A stretch of 64,000 nt of DNA from contig JAGNEJ010000013.1 in NCBI GenBank assembly GCA_018003315.1, positions 1 to 64,000 of the forward strand, written 5' to 3'. Source of the DNA: Verrucomicrobiales bacterium (GTDB lineage: Bacteria > Verrucomicrobiota > Verrucomicrobiia > Verrucomicrobiales > V1-33). Under the pieces are notes generated by a model. The model made no database searches and was not told the DNA's origin. It worked only from the letters and a program-made list of their open reading frames with translations. Below are positions 8,904 to 17,147 of this stretch, piece by piece (the first letter of the stretch is position 1; each line of letters opens with the position of its first letter). The translations under genes were made by a program, and so were the position numbers.

Positions 8904-9800
8904 TCAGGGTCTGTCCATGACAAGGGCCAGCATCAGCGGCATGAGCGTGAACAGCGTGGTGCGGAACAGGGCGCGGGCACGTTGATCCTCCGGCTGGCGC
9001 AGGAACCGCACTGCCATCCCCAACAGCACCACGGCGCAGGCGGTTGCCGTGAAGCCATACCAGGCACCCATGCGTCCCAGCAGCCACGGCAGGACCAGCA
9101 CCAGGGCCAGCAGGGAGGTGTATGCCAGGGACCATCGCGCGGTGCGGTGGCCGGTTTTATCCTCCGCCGGCAGCAGGGGCAGCCCGGCTGCGCGGTAGTC
9201 ATGGCGGTAAATCCACCCGATGGCGAAAAAGTGCGGCATTTGCCAGAACAGCAGCACCACGGAAAGCACCACCGCGGGAGTGGACCAAATGTTTCCTGCG
9301 GCCGCAGACCCCAGCAGCGGCGGCAGCGCCCCGGAAACGGAGCCGACCTCCGTCGCCCAATGGGTCATCCGTTTCATGGGTGTATAAACAAAGCCGTAGA
9401 TGATGCAGATGGCGGCGGCAATTCCGGCGGTGGCGGCACTGAAAACTCCCGCCAGCAAGGCGATGCCCGCCAGGGTCAGCAAAGTGCTCCAGGCCAGCGC
9501 CAGGGTGGGGCTGATCTGCCCCTGGACCAGCGGGCGCTGCCGGGTGCGACCCATGAGCGGGTCGGTATCGCGTTCCCACCACTGGTTGAACGCCAGCGTG
9601 CCGCCTGCCGCCATTCCGGCCCCTGCCAGCAGCAGCACATGTTCCGCCAGTCCGCCGTGTCCCGGCGTCGCCGCAAAGCCTGCCAGTGCGGTGAGGATGG
9701 AGGCGCTGGCCACCCGTGGTTTGGTGAGGGTGAGGAGTGCTCGGGCAGTGAATGGCACCGCACGGGCCAATGGCAGCGCGAATTCGCGGGAGTCAGTCAT
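8904..9800 (-). CDS. ctaB: protoheme IX farnesyltransferase (heme O synthase)
   Basis: UbiA-superfamily integral membrane enzyme that adds a farnesyl group to heme B, giving the heme O needed by heme-copper oxidases. The first Asp-rich motif is NQWWERDTDPLMGRTRQRP, the typical CtaB/CyoE sequence; a second conserved region is DYRAAGLPLLPAED. About seven to nine hydrophobic segments follow. Start: an in-frame codon exists at 9863, but Met at 9800 (MTDSREFALPL) gives a normal 298-residue length. It converges on the azurin gene and diverges from the oxidase-like operon, so it belongs to the same functional block. CyoE is an equivalent name. Confidence 0.93.
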   Translation of the reverse strand: MTDSREFALPLARAVPFTARALLTLTKPRVASASILTALAGFAATPGHGGLAEHVLLLAGAGMAAGGTLAFNQWWERDTDPLMGRTRQRPLVQGQISPTLALAWSTLLTLAGIALLAGVFSAATAGIAAAICIIYGFVYTPMKRMTHWATEVGSVSGALPPLLGSAAAGNIWSTPAVVLSVVLLFWQMPHFFAIGWIYRHDYRAAGLPLLPAEDKTGHRTARWSLAYTSLLALVLVLPWLLGRMGAWYGFTATACAVVLLGMAVRFLRQPEDQRARALFRTTLFTLMPLMLALVMDRP

Positions 9801-10010
9801 GGCGTAGTGGGGATATGCATAGCGCAGCCCACGATGCAATGCCTGCATATTCCTGCAAACCAATGATTACTATTGACCGTCATCAAAGAAGATCGCGCGG
9901 CTCCGCGCCTATGTGCCGCCATGACCGCACTGGACACCCCTCTGACCCTGCACCCCGCCGGATTGCGCACGGGCACAGAGGCGGAAACTGTCGGCAAGCA
10001 GGAGGTGTCC

Positions 10011-11393
10011 ATGCCGCTGCCAACGCGGCAGTGGACTTGGCTGGCGGTGTCCAGTCTGGTGGTGGCCGGGCTGCTGTCGCTGTCCGTGGTGATTGGACGC
10101 ATCCCGGTGGTGTCGCGGTGGATTGGTGATCCGCTCTTCTTCAAACGCTGCCTCGTGGTGCATGTGGATCTTGCGCTCATTGCGTGGTTTTACACCTTTA
10201 TTGCGGGCATTTCGGCCATGCGGACGCCTGGCGAAACACGGGGGCTGGCCCGGTGGGCGCTGCCGGTCTCAGCGGTGGGCCTGGTGCTCATGCTGGCCGG
10301 GGCTGCGGTGCCCGGCGCGATGCCGGTGCTCTCCAACTACATTCCCGTCATTGACCATCCGCTGTTTTATACTGGGCTGGGCGTGTTCTTTGTCGGCGTG
10401 CTGCTGAGCTGTGTGCGCCAGGTCCTGGCACCACCTGCGCCGCTCGCCGGCGGGCTGCCTGCCGATGCTTCTACCGGCCTGCTGGCGGCCGCTCTGGCCG
10501 TGGTCCTGGCAGCGGCAACGTGGGTTTCCGCCCGCAGCGGCCTGCCGCAGGGACTGGACGCCTGGACGAGGGCGGAGTTTTCCACCTGGGGTGCCGGGCA
10601 TGTGCTGCAAGTCGCCAATGTGAGTGCGATGCTGGCGGTGTGGCTCTGGCTGCTGCGCCGCGCAACCGGACTTCAGGTGCTGTCAGGGTGCCAGGCCCGG
10701 GTGCTGTTCACCCTGCTGCTGGCTCCCCATTTTCTCATGCCGCTGCTGACCTGGCGCGGCACCATGAATCCGCTCTACATCGACGGCGCAACGGCATTGA
10801 TGCGCTGGGGCATTTTCCCCGTGGTGCTTGCCGTGTTGTATTTCTCCATCCGCCATCTGCGCCGCAATCGGGAATGGGTGAGCGAGTCCGTGCAGCGCGT
10901 GGCCGTCGCAGGGTTCAAAGCCAGTGCAGCCCTGACCGTGCTGGGAATTGGGCTCGGCGCCTGCATTCGCAGTTCCAACACGCTGATTCCGGCGCATTAC
11001 CACGCCTCCCTCGGTGCGGTGACGGCGGCGTTCATGGCGGGAGCCTATCTCATCATCGAACGCTTTGCCCATGAGGCTGGGCGGACGGAATCCCTGGCCA
11101 AACTGTGGCGCTCCGCCCGCCGCCAGCTCGTGCTCTTTGGCATTGGACAGTCGGTTTTTGCCGTCGGTTTCGGCATCGGCGGCGCCTACGGCCTGGGCCG
11201 CAAGACCTACGCCGGCGAGCAGCATGTGCGCTCCTTCGGCGAACTCGCCGGCATCGGCATCATGGGACTCGGCGGGCTGCTTGCCGTGGCCGCTGGACTT
11301 TGGTTTCTCACACTCGTCATCCGCGAACTGCGCCGGGGCCGGCCCGCGGAGAAGGCCACGCCCCGGCTCATTCCAACACGTCTCATTCCATGA
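10011..11393 (+). CDS. heme-copper oxidase subunit I-like membrane paralogue
   Basis: A 460-residue protein with about twelve hydrophobic segments that aligns by eye with the layout of heme-copper oxidase subunit I. Histidines fall at the expected helices: H51 (helix II, VVHVDLALIAWF), H197 (helix VI, GAGHVLQVANVSAM), H240 (helix VII, LAPHFLMPL, where the usual His-His pair is Pro-His), and H329/H331 (helix X, PAHYHASLGAV). One CuB ligand is thus missing and the residue 4 after H197 is Val. It may bind hemes without a full binuclear centre, or be an assembly or accessory subunit. Upstream in-frame TTG (9873) and ATG (9921) codons exist, but only the ATG at 10011 has a strong Shine-Dalgarno (AGGAGGT at about 10000-10006). 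Its stop overlaps the next start (ATGA). Confidence 0.7.
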   Translation: MPLPTRQWTWLAVSSLVVAGLLSLSVVIGRIPVVSRWIGDPLFFKRCLVVHVDLALIAWFYTFIAGISAMRTPGETRGLARWALPVSAVGLVLMLAGAAVPGAMPVLSNYIPVIDHPLFYTGLGVFFVGVLLSCVRQVLAPPAPLAGGLPADASTGLLAAALAVVLAAATWVSARSGLPQGLDAWTRAEFSTWGAGHVLQVANVSAMLAVWLWLLRRATGLQVLSGCQARVLFTLLLAPHFLMPLLTWRGTMNPLYIDGATALMRWGIFPVVLAVLYFSIRHLRRNREWVSESVQRVAVAGFKASAALTVLGIGLGACIRSSNTLIPAHYHASLGAVTAAFMAGAYLIIERFAHEAGRTESLAKLWRSARRQLVLFGIGQSVFAVGFGIGGAYGLGRKTYAGEQHVRSFGELAGIGIMGLGGLLAVAAGLWFLTLVIRELRRGRPAEKATPRLIPTRLIP

Positions 11394-11533
11394 ATCAGGA
11401 ACCCAAACCACATCCCATCCAGCGACTGATGGACAACCCCTGGCTGCTGCTCGTTCTCGGGCTGCTCATCCCTTTCGTTTCTTACACCGCCTGGGGCTGG
11501 ATCGAACTGCTCTTCACCAAACCCGCACCCTAA
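11390..11533 (+). CDS. small single-helix membrane peptide, subunit IIa-like
   Basis: A 47-residue protein with one membrane helix (PWLLLVLGLLIPFVSYTAWG) and short hydrophilic ends. Its ATG overlaps the TGA of the preceding gene by the ATGA arrangement, a sign of translational coupling, and it ends 12 nt before the subunit II gene. In the Thermus ba3 oxidase operon a similar one-helix peptide (subunit IIa, CbaD) is encoded directly before subunits II and I; the order here is the same. The resemblance is positional and topological, not a recognisable sequence match. Confidence 0.75.
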   Translation: MNQEPKPHPIQRLMDNPWLLLVLGLLIPFVSYTAWGWIELLFTKPAP

Positions 11534-11545
11534 CACACTGCCGCC

Positions 11546-12097
11546 ATGAGTCTCGTCGTTCCTGAAAAAAACTGGTTCCAGGCGCCCGCCGGAGGAGAAC
11601 GCCTCTGGATTGGTCTCGCCCTCGTCTGGTGTTTTGTCCTGAGCGTGATGATGCCGTTCTGGCATTTTCGCGGCAAGCAGAACAGCCGCGGCGAAGCCTA
11701 CAGCATCACGCCGGCTGCCTTCGGTGAGAAGGCGGAGAAGTTCATCGCTGCCAACAAGGTGGGTGAACACAAAGTCACGATCGGGCAGATGCAAATGCCG
11801 CTGCCGCTGGTGGCTCCGCCGCCCGGCGGCGACGCCTACCTGGTGGCGCGCATGTGGTCGTGGTCTCCGGTGCTCAAACTCCGAAAAGGGGAGACCTACC
11901 GGCTGCATCTCAGCAGCATGGACCTCCAGCACGGTTTCTCGCTCCAGCCGCTGAACATGAATTTCCAGGTCGCACCCGGCTATGATCACGTGCTGACCCT
12001 GACTCCGACTTCCAGCGGCGAATTCACCATCGTTTGCAACGAATTCTGCGGCATCGGCCACGACCGCATGATCGGCAAAATCCTCGTCGAAGACTAA
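11546..12097 (+). CDS. CuA-containing oxidase/NO reductase subunit II
   Basis: A 183-residue protein with one N-terminal membrane anchor (LWIGLALVWCFVLSVMMPFW) and a periplasmic cupredoxin domain. The full set of CuA ligands is visible: His in LQHGFSL near residue 131, then CNEFCGIGHDRM near residue 164, giving Cys, Glu, Cys, His and Met at canonical spacing. This domain accepts electrons from a soluble donor such as cytochrome c or azurin and passes them to subunit I. One helix and short length are features of B-type (ba3-like) enzymes. It lies 25 nt before the subunit I gene. Confidence 0.92.
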   Translation: MSLVVPEKNWFQAPAGGERLWIGLALVWCFVLSVMMPFWHFRGKQNSRGEAYSITPAAFGEKAEKFIAANKVGEHKVTIGQMQMPLPLVAPPPGGDAYLVARMWSWSPVLKLRKGETYRLHLSSMDLQHGFSLQPLNMNFQVAPGYDHVLTLTPTSSGEFTIVCNEFCGIGHDRMIGKILVED

Positions 12098-12122
12098 ACT
12101 CCAACCTTCTTAATTTCACATC

Positions 12123-13835
12123 ATGAGTACCATTGCCGCCACCGCCGCGCTCGACGTTCCAGGCGCCGCCGCCCGCAAGTGCGACACCACCGGTCTCCAG
12201 GTCTGCCTCGGAGCCCAAAAGTTCATCAAACTCCACGCCGTTTGCGCGGTTGTCTTTCTGCTGCTGGGGGGCATCGCCGCCATCCTGCTGGCGCTGACCC
12301 GCTGGCAGGCGGTGCACCTGCTCCCGGTGGACTGGTTCTACCGCATTCTGACCTTCCACGGTCTGAACATGCTCATCTTCTGGATTCTTTTCTTTGAAGT
12401 CGCCATCCTCTACTTCGCCTGCACCATCCCGTTGAACTGCAAACTGTATTCCAACAAAGTCGCCTGGGTGGGCTTTCTGATGATGCTGGTCGGCGCCTGC
12501 CTGGTGGACTATGCCATTCTGGTTGAAAAGAAGGCCGACGTGATGATGACCAGCTATCTTCCGCTGCTGGCCTGCCCGAATTTCTATCTGGGCATCATCC
12601 TCGTGGCGGTGGGTACGCTGATCGGAGTTTACAACTTCTTTGCCACTCTCTACATCGCAAAACGGGACAAAACCTATGAAGGGTCTATGCCGCTGGTGAC
12701 CTTCGGTGCCCTGGCTGCGGCCATCATCGCCGTCGCCACGCTGCTGCACGGAGCCATTGTGATGATTCCCACCTACACCTTCTCCATGGGATGGACCGCG
12801 CAGCCGGATCCGCTGTGGTACCGCATGATCTGGTGGGGCCTGGGCCACATGTCCCAGCAGGTCAACGTCTGCGCGATGGTTGCGGTGTGGTATCTCATCG
12901 GATTCCTCGCCACCGGGGCGAAACCGGTGAACGAAACGGTCTGCCGCGGGGCGTTTGTCCTCTACATTCTGTTCATCAACCTCGCCTCGGCACACCACCT
13001 GCTCGTGGACCCCGGCGTCAGCGCCACCTGGAAAATCTGGAACACCAGCTACGCCATGTATCTCGCCGTGCTGGCCTCCATGATCCACGCCTTCACCATT
13101 CCTGCGTCCATTGAAGTGGCGATGCGGAAAAAAGGCCACAACAAGGGCCTGTTCGGCTGGGTGATGAAGCTGCCGTGGCGCAATCCAGCCTTTGCCGCGT
13201 TCATCCTCTCGTTGCTGATCTTCGGATTCATCGGCGGCATCACCGGAGTGACGCTCGGCACCCAGCAGATCAACATCAGCGCCCACAACACCCTGCGCAT
13301 CACCGGCCACTTCCACGCCACGGTCGTCGGCGGCACCACGCTGGCGTTCATGGGGCTCGCCTATTATGTGATTCCGCTCATTTTCAGGCGCGATTTCGTG
13401 TTCCCGAAACTGGCCCGCATTCAGCCCTGGCTGTTTGGCGGAGGCATTTTGCTCGTCTCGCTGGGAATGTCCTTTGCCGGCTCCCTGGGCGTCGCCCGCC
13501 GCGTGCATGACATCGAAAACGCCGGGATCTACGGTCCGGCCACCCATCTTTTCCTCGCCATCATGGGTGTCGGGGCCACCATTGCCGTCACGGGACTGCT
13601 GCTCTTCTGCGTGCTTTGTGTGGGCACGCTGCTGGCCGGCAAGCGCAATGAAGGCCGCCCCATGGAAGACTGGGGAGTGGCTACGGCCACGGCGGACGCC
13701 CCCGGGGAAAACATTGCGCACGTCCACTGGGCCATGCGCGGCACCATCGCGCTGACGCTCATCTTCCTGGCATGCTTTGCCGTGTATTACTTCGCCAACT
13801 GGAAGGCGCTCTCCGACATGTGGCATGTGAAATGA
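12123..13835 (+). CDS. heme-copper oxidase superfamily subunit I, B-type-like (possible NO reductase)
   Basis: A 570-residue catalytic subunit with about thirteen membrane segments. All six metal-ligand histidines are present: H79 (FHGLNML) and H398 for the low-spin heme, H396 (TGHFHATVVGG) for the high-spin heme, and H242, H291 and H292 (GLGHMSQQVN; SAHHLLVDPG) for CuB. In oxygen reductases of A and B type the helix VI His is followed at +4 by the cross-linked Tyr. Here that position, 246, is Gln. Loss of this Tyr is a mark of nitric oxide reductases in this superfamily, including B-family-derived CuA-dependent NORs. No subunit III gene follows. Annotation as a terminal oxidase is therefore uncertain. 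Confidence 0.9.
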   Translation: MSTIAATAALDVPGAAARKCDTTGLQVCLGAQKFIKLHAVCAVVFLLLGGIAAILLALTRWQAVHLLPVDWFYRILTFHGLNMLIFWILFFEVAILYFACTIPLNCKLYSNKVAWVGFLMMLVGACLVDYAILVEKKADVMMTSYLPLLACPNFYLGIILVAVGTLIGVYNFFATLYIAKRDKTYEGSMPLVTFGALAAAIIAVATLLHGAIVMIPTYTFSMGWTAQPDPLWYRMIWWGLGHMSQQVNVCAMVAVWYLIGFLATGAKPVNETVCRGAFVLYILFINLASAHHLLVDPGVSATWKIWNTSYAMYLAVLASMIHAFTIPASIEVAMRKKGHNKGLFGWVMKLPWRNPAFAAFILSLLIFGFIGGITGVTLGTQQINISAHNTLRITGHFHATVVGGTTLAFMGLAYYVIPLIFRRDFVFPKLARIQPWLFGGGILLVSLGMSFAGSLGVARRVHDIENAGIYGPATHLFLAIMGVGATIAVTGLLLFCVLCVGTLLAGKRNEGRPMEDWGVATATADAPGENIAHVHWAMRGTIALTLIFLACFAVYYFANWKALSDMWHVK

Positions 13836-13839
13836 CATC

Positions 13840-14826
13840 ATGATCGCAGCAGCCCCCTGTTCTGAAAATGAATCCACGAGCCTGCGCCGGTTTTTTTCCG
13901 GCGCAGGCTTTCCAGCCTGCCTCATCGCTGGCACGGTGGTGTATGAGGCTTTCCTCATCACCGTGATCTTCTGGCCGGAGGGGGCCGGACCGTGGGGACA
14001 GTTCAGCCAGGATTTCAAGCGCTGGTGTTTCAGCTACGACCCGCGCACCGGCGGCATGTCCTGGGCCGCGGTCTGGGTCATGCTGGCAGAGCCCCTGTTC
14101 CTCGCCTCCATCACGGCATTTCTCTGGCGGCGCACCCTGCGGCCGCTGTTCACCCTGCGCGGACTGGCGGCGCACTGGAAGGCGATGGCTGGAGGCGGGC
14201 TTGCGGCGCTGCTGGCCGCAGGGACCCTGTTTTTCTGGGGCAACCGCGATGCGGAGGCGGCTGAAAAACCGCTGCCCTTTCCCGGTGAGCGCATCCGCAC
14301 GCAGCTCGAACCGCCCGCATTTGCCCTCACCGATCACCAGGGCGCACCCGTTTCCCTGGAGCAGCTCAAGGGGCGCGTGGTGCTGGTCACCGGAGTCTAT
14401 GCCACCTGTTCCACCGCCTGCCCGCAGATCCTGCGCGAGGTGAAAAACCTCATGGATGCTCTGCCCGCGGACCTGCGCGGAAATTTCTCAGCCGTCGCGC
14501 TCTCACTCAATCCGGAGTACGATTCCAGCGAATACATGTCGGCCATCGCTTCGGCCTATGCGTTTCCCTATCCCGGTTTTCATTATGCCAACGGGGACCC
14601 AGTCGTGATGCATGATCTGCTGTCCCGCTTTCAGTTTGCTCCGATCAAAAACACGGAAACCGGAGCCATTGACCACGCGAACCTCTTCATTCTGCTCGAT
14701 GCGAAAGGGCGCATCGCTTATCGTTTCAATCTGAGCGAACGTCACCTGCCGTGGCTGCATCAGGCCACCCTGGACCTGTTGAAGGAAGCGGTGGCACCGA
14801 CGCTCGTCGGTCTTCACGGCAAATAA
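13840..14826 (+). CDS. membrane-anchored SCO-domain protein
   Basis: A 328-residue fusion. Residues about 25-145 form a membrane domain with three hydrophobic segments; residues about 155-320 form a SCO/thioredoxin-like domain with CSTACP (C-x3-C) near residue 190 and the distal His in AIDHANLFILL near residue 280. Role: probably copper insertion or thiol reduction for the CuA subunit of the same operon. The gene starts 4 nt after subunit I and its stop directly abuts the next ATG. Codons 14-27 contain a perfect inverted repeat (listed separately) that encodes SGAGFPACLIAG, which looks like a dispersed palindromic repeat translated into the N-terminus; the ancestral start may have been downstream. 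Confidence 0.85.
   Translation: MIAAAPCSENESTSLRRFFSGAGFPACLIAGTVVYEAFLITVIFWPEGAGPWGQFSQDFKRWCFSYDPRTGGMSWAAVWVMLAEPLFLASITAFLWRRTLRPLFTLRGLAAHWKAMAGGGLAALLAAGTLFFWGNRDAEAAEKPLPFPGERIRTQLEPPAFALTDHQGAPVSLEQLKGRVVLVTGVYATCSTACPQILREVKNLMDALPADLRGNFSAVALSLNPEYDSSEYMSAIASAYAFPYPGFHYANGDPVVMHDLLSRFQFAPIKNTETGAIDHANLFILLDAKGRIAYRFNLSERHLPWLHQATLDLLKEAVAPTLVGLHGK
13879..13920 (+). repeat. REP-like palindrome inside a coding sequence
   Basis: Positions 13879-13890 (AGCCTGCGCCGG) are the exact reverse complement of 13898-13909, separated by seven T. The right arm can alternatively pair with AGCCTGC at 13914-13920 across TTCC, so two mutually exclusive hairpins are possible. The GCAGGCT/AGCCTGC theme resembles dispersed palindromes common in Verrucomicrobia and Planctomycetes genomes. 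It lies 39 nt into the SCO-fusion gene and stays in frame. Confidence 0.75.
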
Positions 14827-16923
14827 ATGAGCGCACTAGTCCCCCCCGAAACCGCGCCTGCACAAAGCGAGGCGGCCCCGCTGCCTCCCAAAGCACGCTT
14901 CGAAAAACTCCTCATCCGCGGCGACAATCTGCTGGCCCGCCTCGACGGGTGGATGCAGCGCTGGCTGCCCGCAGAGGACAACCCGCTCAACCAGACCGGG
15001 CGGGCCGCCAACCTGGCGCTGATCGTGGCGGTGATCTCCGGGGTGCTCATGCTCATTTGGTATTCGCCCAGCGTGCACCTGGCGCACGGCAGCATGGCGG
15101 CCATCCATGGGAGGACTCCCGGTGGCATTATGCGCGCCCTGCACCGTTACAGTTCAGACCTGACCATGCTGTTCCTGGCAGTGCATGCCATGCGGATGTT
15201 CTTTGCGCGGAAATTTACCGGTCCGCGCTGGCTGGCCTGGACCACTGGTGTGGTGTTGCTCGCCATCGTGTGGTTCATCGGGTGGACGGGGTTCTGGCTG
15301 GTGTGGGATCAGCCCGCACAGCAGGTCGCGGTGAACTCCATGATGTTTCTCGACAGTCTGCCCATTTTTGGCGAGCCCATGAGCCGACTTTTCGTGGCCG
15401 ACCGGCTCATTCCCAGCCTGCTGTTTTTTGTGGTCTTCTTTTTGCACATGCTGCTGCCGCTGATGATCGCCGTCGGCCTGGTGCTGCACCTGGCGCGTCT
15501 GAGCCGCGTCAAGCTGTTGCCCAGCCGCCAGCTTGCGGTCGCGCTGTGCATCGGCCTTGTCCTTGCTGCCATCGTGGTGCCCGCGCCGCTCGATCCGCCG
15601 GCGCAAATGAATGTCAAAGCCGCCAGTTTCACCGTCGATGCCTGGTATCTCACGCCGCTGGCGCTGACGCTGCGGTTCGGGCAGGCCGGCATGTGGCTGG
15701 GTCTGGGCGCCACCGCTGCCTTTGCTGCGGTCCCCTGGCTGCTGGGAAAACGCACGCGCCGCATCGTTTCCGAGCGCGACGACAAGCCGGTCACTCCCTG
15801 GCAAACCAGCGTTCGCCAGCCGCGCTGCCACGCCTGCACGCAGTGTGTACAGGACTGCCCGTTCGATGCGGTGAAAATGATCCCCCGCACCGATGGCAAA
15901 TCGGCGTTCGACTCCCGAGCCTGGGTGGATCCCGACCGCTGCACCGGCTGCGGTGTCTGTGTCGGTTCGTGCGACTCCGAGGCCATGAGTTTCACCTGGT
16001 TCGACGTGCTGGAGCAGGAGGCCCGCATCATGGCCGGGATCAAGCGCAACGGCACGCAGCACCTTGCCCTGGTCGCGGGTGACATTGACGGCGGGCTGGC
16101 CCATTTTAACAAGGCGCAATGGGAAAAGCGCCTCCCTGGCTACGCCGTGGAATTTGTGCCCACGTCCGGATGGGTGCGTCCGAAGTTCGTGGAAAAAATC
16201 CTGCATGACGGCCTGCGTGGCGTGCTCATCGTGCGTGACGCCCGTGTCGAATCCGCCGCCCGCGACGGCAACCGCTGGGTGGCCATGCGTTTGAGCGGCG
16301 AACGCAAACCGGTCTTCCGCCCGCAGCGGGCCGGCGATGGCCGCTGGCACATCGCCGACTTCACGCCAGGCGATGACGATTCCCTGCGCGCCGCCGCCGA
16401 TGCCTTCCGTGCCGCCTCGTCGCCGCCGCCACTCCGTCCGCTTTCCAAACCCCGGGCCGTCGTGGCCATTGCTCTCATCACCCTGCTCGTCATCGCTGCC
16501 AGCATCGCTCCCAGCCACCTGCAGGTGCCCAACCCCGCCCCGGCCAATCCCGAATTCGTGTTTGCCTTCAAAATCCTCGGCGACATGCAGACGACCACGG
16601 CGCTCGATCCCGCGGAGGAAGCCAAAAAGCCCATCCACATGCGAGGCCGAGTGACGGAAAAACCGCACCGTCATGCCGTGACGATACGCCTCATCATGGA
16701 CGGAAAAGTCAGCGAGCGCACCTTCGAACCCAAAGGCGTCGGGCACGACGGTCCGGCGATCGGCGAATGGCGCGAACCGCTCACGCCGGGGCCGCATTCC
16801 CTCGTGCTGGAAATCCACCGCGGCTCCAGCGAGCCACTGCGCTGGGAAGGCACGTTCGAAGCCCGCGAGCGCCGTCTCCAGGTCATCACCTACGAACCGG
16901 CGGAAGGATTTCGGGTGGAGTAG
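14827..16923 (+). CDS. cytochrome b / 2[4Fe-4S] ferredoxin / MvhD-like fusion
   Basis: A 698-residue three-part redox protein. Residues about 55-310 are a diheme cytochrome b (bc1/b6f N-terminal type) with heme ligand pairs H106/H120 and H207/H221, each 14 apart. Residues 334 to about 390 form a two-cluster ferredoxin: CHACTQCVQDCP and CTGCGVCVGSC. Residues about 405-505 resemble the MvhD/FlpD hydrogenase iron-sulfur subunit (ALVAGDIDGG, VPTSGWVRPKFV, GVLIVRDARVES), but the cysteines normal at PCSG and GCHPGDC are Ser and other residues. A further membrane helix lies near 550-570, followed by an unknown C-terminal domain. It may move electrons between quinol, a soluble donor and the oxidase-like complex. 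Last gene of the operon. Confidence 0.82.
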   Translation: MSALVPPETAPAQSEAAPLPPKARFEKLLIRGDNLLARLDGWMQRWLPAEDNPLNQTGRAANLALIVAVISGVLMLIWYSPSVHLAHGSMAAIHGRTPGGIMRALHRYSSDLTMLFLAVHAMRMFFARKFTGPRWLAWTTGVVLLAIVWFIGWTGFWLVWDQPAQQVAVNSMMFLDSLPIFGEPMSRLFVADRLIPSLLFFVVFFLHMLLPLMIAVGLVLHLARLSRVKLLPSRQLAVALCIGLVLAAIVVPAPLDPPAQMNVKAASFTVDAWYLTPLALTLRFGQAGMWLGLGATAAFAAVPWLLGKRTRRIVSERDDKPVTPWQTSVRQPRCHACTQCVQDCPFDAVKMIPRTDGKSAFDSRAWVDPDRCTGCGVCVGSCDSEAMSFTWFDVLEQEARIMAGIKRNGTQHLALVAGDIDGGLAHFNKAQWEKRLPGYAVEFVPTSGWVRPKFVEKILHDGLRGVLIVRDARVESAARDGNRWVAMRLSGERKPVFRPQRAGDGRWHIADFTPGDDDSLRAAADAFRAASSPPPLRPLSKPRAVVAIALITLLVIAASIAPSHLQVPNPAPANPEFVFAFKILGDMQTTTALDPAEEAKKPIHMRGRVTEKPHRHAVTIRLIMDGKVSERTFEPKGVGHDGPAIGEWREPLTPGPHSLVLEIHRGSSEPLRWEGTFEARERRLQVITYEPAEGFRVE

Positions 16924-16988
16924 GACCGCCGCCGCAATGCAGCGGTCCGGAACGCCTCCGTATCCAGCACGGCTTACGGTCCCTGCGG

Positions 16989-17011
16989 TTTCTAGGGAAT
17001 TTCCCTAGAAA
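16989..17011. repeat. AT-centred palindrome upstream of prepilin gene
   Basis: TTTCTAGGGA (16989-16998) and TCCCTAGAAA (17002-17011) are perfect 10-nt inverted arms around ATT. There is no following T-run, so it is not a typical terminator. It lies between the redox operon stop (16923) and the prepilin start (17148) and could be a regulator-binding site. Confidence 0.45.
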
Positions 17012-17147
17012 ATCCCTGCAAATTCCCAATAATGTATTTACAAAATAATCTCATTGCAGTATTTTTGCCGACACAAACTGAAATTTTCGACTTGCCGATT
17101 TCCCCTCGCATCCGCATAAGCACCGTCAGTCTTTTTCAACCTGCACC

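Noticed and set aside
12024-14018. 664-codon minus-strand frame opposite subunits I and II
   Set aside because: It is the complement of the oxidase genes; His/Gly/Gln-rich composition typical of an antisense shadow in GC-rich DNA.
15154-16818. 554-codon minus-strand frame opposite the cytochrome b fusion
   Set aside because: Antisense shadow; no start signal or recognisable domains, while the plus strand encodes clear heme and Fe-S motifs.
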